DNA of 64,000 nt from Nocardia ignorata NBRC 108230 (GTDB lineage Bacteria; Actinomycetota; Actinomycetes; Mycobacteriales; Mycobacteriaceae). Shown here piece by piece: positions 61,215 to 64,000 of this stretch. Where the stretch lies: contig NZ_BDBI01000017.1 in assembly GCF_001612905.1 (NCBI RefSeq), positions 186,001-250,000 on the forward strand, read 5' to 3'. The translations under genes were made by a program, and so were the position numbers. Within the stretch, counting starts at the first letter, position 1. The number at the start of each line of letters is the position of its first letter. A model generated the notes under the pieces. That model was not told the origin of the DNA and did not search any database. It saw only the letters and a list, made by a program, of their open reading frames with translations.

Positions 61215-62090
61215 TCATCGGGCCACCTCCGCACGATGACCGGCCAGTGTCCGGCAGCCGCACTCCGGGTGCGGTGGCCACGGTCTGCGGTGCAGTTCGT
61301 GCGAATCGAGGTCGAGTTCCATGGTGGCGTCCAGGGTCGCGGGCCGTCGTCGCGGTGAGCATTCGACGATGGCTTCCAGCTCGCCGAGCGCCAGTGCGGT
61401 GGTCGCCGCCACGCCGGCGGGGGAGGCGTGGCCGGTGCGGCCGAGCAGTTGCGCCGCCAGGTGCGGCCAGTCGTGGTCGAGGCCCGCACGGGTGAGGTCG
61501 GCACACCGCAGGCAGCTGGTCTGACCGGGCAGGACGAGGGGACCGACGACGCCGATACCGTCGCGCACCCGCACCTGCAGGTGCGGCACCCGGCGCAACA
61601 CCAGGTCGACCGACAGACGCGGGTCGATCATCAGCGCGTCGGTGAGTACCACCAGATCGCAACCGGGGGCACCGACCACCACCTCGGGGCGGAACGTGCG
61701 CGATCGAGAGGGCCGGAATCCCATGCGGCGCAACCCGATCGTCACCGCGTCGGACAATGGGCCGAGCCCGTGCACGGTGATCGACCGGATCTTGGCCTGT
61801 TTGCGCTCGGGTTGCAGCAGCAGCCCCGCTCGGTCGATCGCGGTGAGCAACGAGACGGTGCGCTCGGGGGAGATACCGAATTCTCCGGCACGCCAGATGA
61901 TCTGCGGCCGCGACTGCAGACCGTCGAGCAGCCGGAGGAAGGCGAGCACCGTGCCGGTGTCGAGCTCGGTGGTCTCGAGGACGAGCGCGCGTTCGGGGTC
62001 CCAGCCCAGTTGCACCGTGCCCGATGGCCGGACCAGGGTGGTCACCCTCGGGTGCAGCATCGGGCCGCGCAGTGGTGTTGTGGTCGTCAT
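61215..62090 (-). CDS. ThiF/E1-like protein, Rv3196-type
   Basis: A 291-residue protein resembling the N-terminal and adenylation-like part of ThiF/MoeB and TOMM cyclodehydratase partners. The nucleotide loop is degenerate (VHGLGPLSDAV rather than GxGxxG). A zinc-type pair CLRCADL near residue 199 and CGC near 280 are the four cysteines expected in E1-like proteins. No nearby substrate peptide or cyclodehydratase is seen, so a post-translational role is only a possibility. ATG 62090 follows a -10-like GATACT by six bases (leaderless). It precedes the kinase gene on the same strand. Confidence 0.78.
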   Translation of the reverse strand: MTTTTPLRGPMLHPRVTTLVRPSGTVQLGWDPERALVLETTELDTGTVLAFLRLLDGLQSRPQIIWRAGEFGISPERTVSLLTAIDRAGLLLQPERKQAKIRSITVHGLGPLSDAVTIGLRRMGFRPSRSRTFRPEVVVGAPGCDLVVLTDALMIDPRLSVDLVLRRVPHLQVRVRDGIGVVGPLVLPGQTSCLRCADLTRAGLDHDWPHLAAQLLGRTGHASPAGVAATTALALGELEAIVECSPRRRPATLDATMELDLDSHELHRRPWPPHPECGCRTLAGHRAEVAR

Positions 62091-62140
62091 GCCAGAAGTA
62101 TCGGCATCACCTCGGCTGCGACCAGGGCCCGAAAGCCCGG

Positions 62141-62149
62141 TTATCCACA
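62141..62149 (+). other. Single DnaA-box-like sequence
   Basis: TTATCCACA matches the DnaA consensus exactly, in the 207-base gap between the ThiF-like and Zincin_2 genes. Weaker resemblances (TTGTGAACA, TTGTTCACC) lie nearby. With no dnaA or dnaN here it is not an origin; it may titrate DnaA or be chance. Confidence 0.4.
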
Positions 62150-62297
62150 GGTTTTGGGCGTGTCGTTTCGACGATCTCGCCTTGTGAACAGGCGATGTTC
62201 CGCCCGTCGTCACGGCGATTCGAGACGACGCCACGCCGAAAAGCCGTGTCGCGCAACCGCCGACGGAAAGTTGTTCACCGCCGGTGGTCGCGCACCG

Positions 62298-63716
62298 TCA
62301 CGAGTGGTCGGAGTCCGGGTCGTCGCCGGTGTCGTCGGACTTCTTCTCGTCCTGCTGCGCCTGGTCGCGCTCGCGGGCCTCGGTCTCGGCGAGCTGGGCC
62401 AGCGGATCGTCGAAAGCGCCTGTGCCGCCGCCGATCACGGAGTCGATGAACCCGGCGGGGGAGTCGAGATCGGTGGAATCGGGCAGCAGGTCGGGGTGTG
62501 CCCACACTCCGTCGCGACGCTCGATGCCCGCGTCGTCGGTGAGCCTGCGCCACAGCGCCGAGGCCTCACGCACCTTGCGCGGGCGCAGCTCGAGACCGAC
62601 CAGCGTCGCGAAGGTCTGCTCGGCGGGCCCACCGGTCGCCCGGCGGCGACGCAGCGTCTCCGACAGCGCAGTCGCACCGGGCAACCGCTCGCCGACCGCG
62701 TCGGCGACCACCACGTCCACCCAGCCCTCGATCAGCGCCAGCAGCGTCTCCAGCCGTTCCAGCGCGGCCTTCTGCTCGGGCGTGGTCTGCGGTTCGAAGG
62801 TGCCCTGCGAGAGCAGTTCCTCCAGCTTGGACGGATCGCTGAGCATCATCGGATCGATGTTCTGGGCGGCGTCCTCCAGCGCGGAGAAGTCCATCTTGAT
62901 GCCGCGCGCGTACGCCTCGACCGCACCGAGCACCTGCTGACGCAGCCACGGCACATGCGCGAACAGCCGCTGGTGCGCGGCCTCACGCGCGGCGAGGAAC
63001 ACCATGATCTCGCTCTCGGGCTGCTCGAGTCCCTCGCTGAACGAGGCGATAGCGCTCGGCAGCAGCGCCGCGGTTCCGGCCGGTCCGAGGGGCAGACCGA
63101 TATCGGTGGAGGTGAGCACCTCCTTGGCCAGCTGACCGAGCGCCTGGCCCAGCTGCGAACCGAACGCGAGCCCACCCATCTGACCGAGCATGCCGACCAT
63201 CGGACCGGCGAACTGCTTGGCCTCCTCGGGCAACTGCGCGGTCCACATGCCCGAGATCTGCTCGGCCACCGGGTCGCACAGGCGCTTCCAGGTGGGCAGC
63301 GTCTCCTCGATCCAGTCGTTGGCCGTCCATGCCACGGTCTTGCTCGCACCCGCCGGAAGGACGGTCGAACCGTCGAGCCACAGCTCGGCCAGGTGCGCCG
63401 CGTCGGCGACGGCGGAGGAGGTCTTCGCGGCGATCGGTGCGACGGTGGCACCGAGTTGCTGACGCGCCAGCCGCTTGGCCACGTCGTAGTTGACCGGGCC
63501 CGACTGGGCGCCGCCCGGGCCGCCACCCTGGCTCATGCCGCTGATCATCTGGCCGAGCTGGGTCAGCATCTGACCCAGCTGCGACGGGTCGAAGCCGCCC
63601 GTGCCGCCTGCCCCGAAACCGAACGGATCCGATCCGCCGGGTCCGTTCGCCTCGTCGCGACGCTTACCGGACTCGTCGTCGTCGCGGTTCGAGAAGCCGA
63701 AGGGGTGATCGCTCAT
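62298..63716 (-). CDS. Zincin_2 family putative metalloprotease (Rv3195-type)
   Basis: A 472-residue protein of the DUF2342/Zincin_2 family. The first 65 residues are Gly/Asp-rich and disordered (SDPFGFGAGG, then QLGQMLTQLGQM). The metal motif appears as REAAHQRLF near residue 228, a variant of the HExxH type expected in this family. The C-terminus is acidic. ATG 63716 is seven bases after a -10-like TAACGT, so it may be leaderless. Proteolytic activity has not been shown from sequence. It is divergent from the PDZ-protein gene as in Rv3194c-Rv3195. Confidence 0.85.
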   Translation of the reverse strand: MSDHPFGFSNRDDDESGKRRDEANGPGGSDPFGFGAGGTGGFDPSQLGQMLTQLGQMISGMSQGGGPGGAQSGPVNYDVAKRLARQQLGATVAPIAAKTSSAVADAAHLAELWLDGSTVLPAGASKTVAWTANDWIEETLPTWKRLCDPVAEQISGMWTAQLPEEAKQFAGPMVGMLGQMGGLAFGSQLGQALGQLAKEVLTSTDIGLPLGPAGTAALLPSAIASFSEGLEQPESEIMVFLAAREAAHQRLFAHVPWLRQQVLGAVEAYARGIKMDFSALEDAAQNIDPMMLSDPSKLEELLSQGTFEPQTTPEQKAALERLETLLALIEGWVDVVVADAVGERLPGATALSETLRRRRATGGPAEQTFATLVGLELRPRKVREASALWRRLTDDAGIERRDGVWAHPDLLPDSTDLDSPAGFIDSVIGGGTGAFDDPLAQLAETEARERDQAQQDEKKSDDTGDDPDSDHS

Positions 63717-63843
63717 GCCTCTTACGTTACGCGGGACCTGCCGGTCCACGGTGTTCGCGCATCGCGAAATCCTCGGCAGGGCCGACGGCGCAAAAGCGTG
63801 GCACTGCCGTCACCCGCCGAAGGTGATCACTACTGTGGTCGGA

Positions 63844-64000
63844 GTGAATCGTCGGATCCTCACCCTGATCGTGGCCCTGGTACCCGTCCTCGTGCTCGGC
63901 GTGGTCGGCAGTGTGGTCACCGTCCCGTTCGTCGCACTCGGCCCCGGCCCGACCTTCGACACCCTCGGCCAGGTCGACGGTAAACCGGTGGTCGATGTCA
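63844..64000 (+). CDS. YlbL/LonC-like PDZ membrane protein, N-terminus only
   Basis: The first 52 codons run to the window end. They give a short positive start (NRR), one long hydrophobic helix (LTLIVALVPVLVLGVVGSVV) and the typical following FVALGPGPTFDTLG. This start matches actinobacterial Rv3194c/YlbL proteins, which carry PDZ and Lon-protease-like S16 domains outside the membrane; these would lie beyond the window. GTG 63844 is seven bases after TACTGT, suggesting a leaderless mRNA. Confidence 0.78.
   Translation, partial: MNRRILTLIVALVPVLVLGVVGSVVTVPFVALGPGPTFDTLGQVDGKPVVDV

Noticed and set aside
62091..62297. A replication origin around the DnaA box
   Set aside because: Only one perfect box and no dnaA, dnaN, parA or AT-rich unwinding element.

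Overview
The window looks like a chromosomal segment of a high-GC, mycolate- and mycothiol-containing actinobacterium, most likely Nocardia or a close relative (inference). The reasons are strongly GC-biased codon use, many GTG starts, genes for mycoredoxin, a mycothiol-dependent isomerase family protein, WhiB7 and an antigen-85-like esterase, and a gene order that matches a Mycobacterium tuberculosis neighbourhood at both ends. No rRNA, tRNA, CRISPR array, insertion sequence or prophage gene was seen.

Left edge (1-1055): the 3' end of a moeZ-type rhodanese gene and a TIGR02569-family gene. Right part (45326-64000): an alkyltransferase-like protein, a LipV-type hydrolase, the AdnA/AdnB helicase-nuclease, a potassium channel with a TrkA-N domain, NudC, mycoredoxin Mrx1, UvrD2, WhiB7 with a structured attenuator leader, an ABC1/UbiB kinase, a ThiF-like protein, a Zincin_2 protein and the start of a membrane PDZ/YlbL-type protein. 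From memory this is the order Rv3206c to Rv3194c. The roughly 44 kb between these two parts is therefore an inserted, lineage-specific block.

Most of the block concerns nitrogen oxides and their cofactors. At 1.1-11.6 kb there are two NarK-type nitrate/nitrite transporters, a GntR/FCD regulator, a CynX/NimT-like transporter, nirB, nirD, a uroporphyrinogen-III synthase fused to a winged helix, and a sirohydrochlorin chelatase. The last two probably serve siroheme supply for NirB, and a GlnR-like box lies upstream of the operon. At 31-37.8 kb is a complete narGHJI operon. At 43.5-45.3 kb a MobA-MoeA fusion could supply the molybdenum cofactor for NarG. A methionine-salvage operon (mtnA-mtnB fusion, mtnD, mtnC) and an alanine/glycine:cation symporter lie between them.

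The middle (11.8-31 kb) holds envelope and regulatory genes (a Pro/Gly/Gln-rich membrane protein, an antigen-85-like esterase, an Ig-like secreted protein, intact and decayed TfoX-like genes, a large MalT-type LuxR regulator) and a tight catabolic operon under a TetR repressor: flavin monooxygenase, serine hydrolase, acyl-CoA ligase, N-acyl-D-amino-acid-deacylase-like amidohydrolase and aldehyde dehydrogenase. An MpaB-type oxygenase with its own TetR and an old-yellow-enzyme reductase follow.

Recurring themes are gene fusions (hemD-wHTH, mtnA-mtnB, mobA-moeA), disordered in-frame insertions in otherwise conserved enzymes (MtnA, AdnA, AdnB, NarH tail), and several start codons placed 6-7 bases after a -10 box, suggesting leaderless transcripts.
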